A stretch of 14,139 nucleotides of DNA. It comes from an uncultured Ruminococcus sp. (lineage in GTDB: Bacteria > Bacillota > Clostridia > Oscillospirales > Ruminococcaceae). This document shows positions 13,886 to 14,139 of this stretch, in pieces. The stretch's first letter is position 1. Each line of letters starts with the position of its first letter. Location: contig UQXS01000041.1 of assembly GCA_900545125.1 (NCBI GenBank), positions 1 to 14,139 on the forward strand. Reading direction: 5' to 3'. The position numbers and the translations under genes are program-made. The notes under the pieces were generated by a model. That model was given only the letters and a program-made list of their open reading frames with translations, searched no databases and had not been told where the DNA came from.

Positions 13886-14139
13886 ATGGCTTTATTTGAA
13901 TCATATGAAAGACGTGAAAAGCAGATACTTGCCGTTATCAAGGAATACGGCATCAACTCTATCGAGGAGTGCGCAGATGTCTGCAAGGAAAAAGGACTTG
14001 ATATCTACAAACTCGTTGAAGGCATTCAGCCTATCTGCTTTGAAAACGCAAAGTGGGCTTACACAGTAGGCTGCGCTATCGCTATCAAGAAGGGCTGCAC
14101 AAGAGCTGCCGATGCTGCTGCTGCTATCGGTGAAGGTCT
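13886..14139 (+). CDS. GGGtGRT family protein (3' partial)
   Basis: N-terminal 84 codons of a protein of the GGGtGRT family, of unknown biochemical role, regularly found beside this type of Fe-S scaffold gene in anaerobes. Seen: MALFESYERREKQILAVIKE, YGINSIEECADVC, a GIQPICFENAKWAYTVGCAI segment and KKGCTRAADAAAAIGEG at the edge. The glycine-rich GGGtGRT motif itself lies beyond the window. AAGGAGG at 13870-13876 is nine bases upstream of ATG. Co-transcribed with the scaffold gene. Confidence 0.88.
   Translation, partial: MALFESYERREKQILAVIKEYGINSIEECADVCKEKGLDIYKLVEGIQPICFENAKWAYTVGCAIAIKKGCTRAADAAAAIGEG

Overview
The window looks like chromosomal DNA of a Ruminococcus-type Clostridia (Oscillospiraceae). 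Two gene products carry dockerin-like modules with the D-V-F-D-L-C signature. Ribosome binding sites are strong AGGAGG types, intergenic DNA is AT-rich, and the right end carries an Fe-S scaffold gene followed by a GGGtGRT-family gene. The species call is inference. I see no tRNA, rRNA or CRISPR array.

Layout. (1) 1-3149, plus strand: a tightly overlapping ABC-2 exporter operon, with an ATPase (5' end outside the window) and two permeases. It ends at a bidirectional terminator. (2) 3285-5184, minus strand: the broken remains of a secreted right-handed beta-helix protein with Calx-beta-like, InlB-like, Big_2, CBM6-like and dockerin modules. Most of the beta-helix is missing and the reading frame is shifted at the join. 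Its promoter is a perfect TTGACA-17-TATAAT and diverges from promoters that now serve only the first ~16 codons of an apparent XRE regulator. (3) 5661-8378, minus strand: a LysR gene, then an operon of a small Cys-rich helical protein, a lipoprotein combining dockerin, flavodoxin and cyclophilin-like domains, and a C-terminally truncated aldo/keto reductase. The aldo/keto reductase end butts directly against the XRE fragment. (4) 8496-8630: a scrap of an IS3-family transposase. (5) 8659-10411, minus strand: a hexapeptide acetyltransferase and a MATE transporter. (6) 10706-12390, plus strand: a TetR regulator with a clear operator, coupled to a cation:proton antiporter. (7) 12561-14139, plus strand: a C-GCAxxG-C-C protein, an Fe-S scaffold protein and a GGGtGRT protein (3' end outside the window).

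The most striking feature is the state of the middle block, about 3.3-12.4 kb. At least five genes of different families lack internal or terminal segments normally conserved in their family: the beta-helix of the dockerin protein, the C-terminus of the aldo/keto reductase, the wing, linker and half the effector domain of LysR, the TM3-TM4 part of MATE, and the Asp-Asp ion-binding segment of the antiporter. Several losses keep the frame. The flanking operons, the TetR gene, the acetyltransferase and the flavodoxin fusion look full length. This suggests repeated deletion, perhaps between short direct repeats, in an accessory region that is eroding or varying. A collapsed assembly is the main alternative.

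The most unusual intact gene is the dockerin-flavodoxin-cyclophilin lipoprotein. It suggests a surface-anchored FMN redox protein linked to the cellulosome-type attachment machinery. This is inference from domain content.
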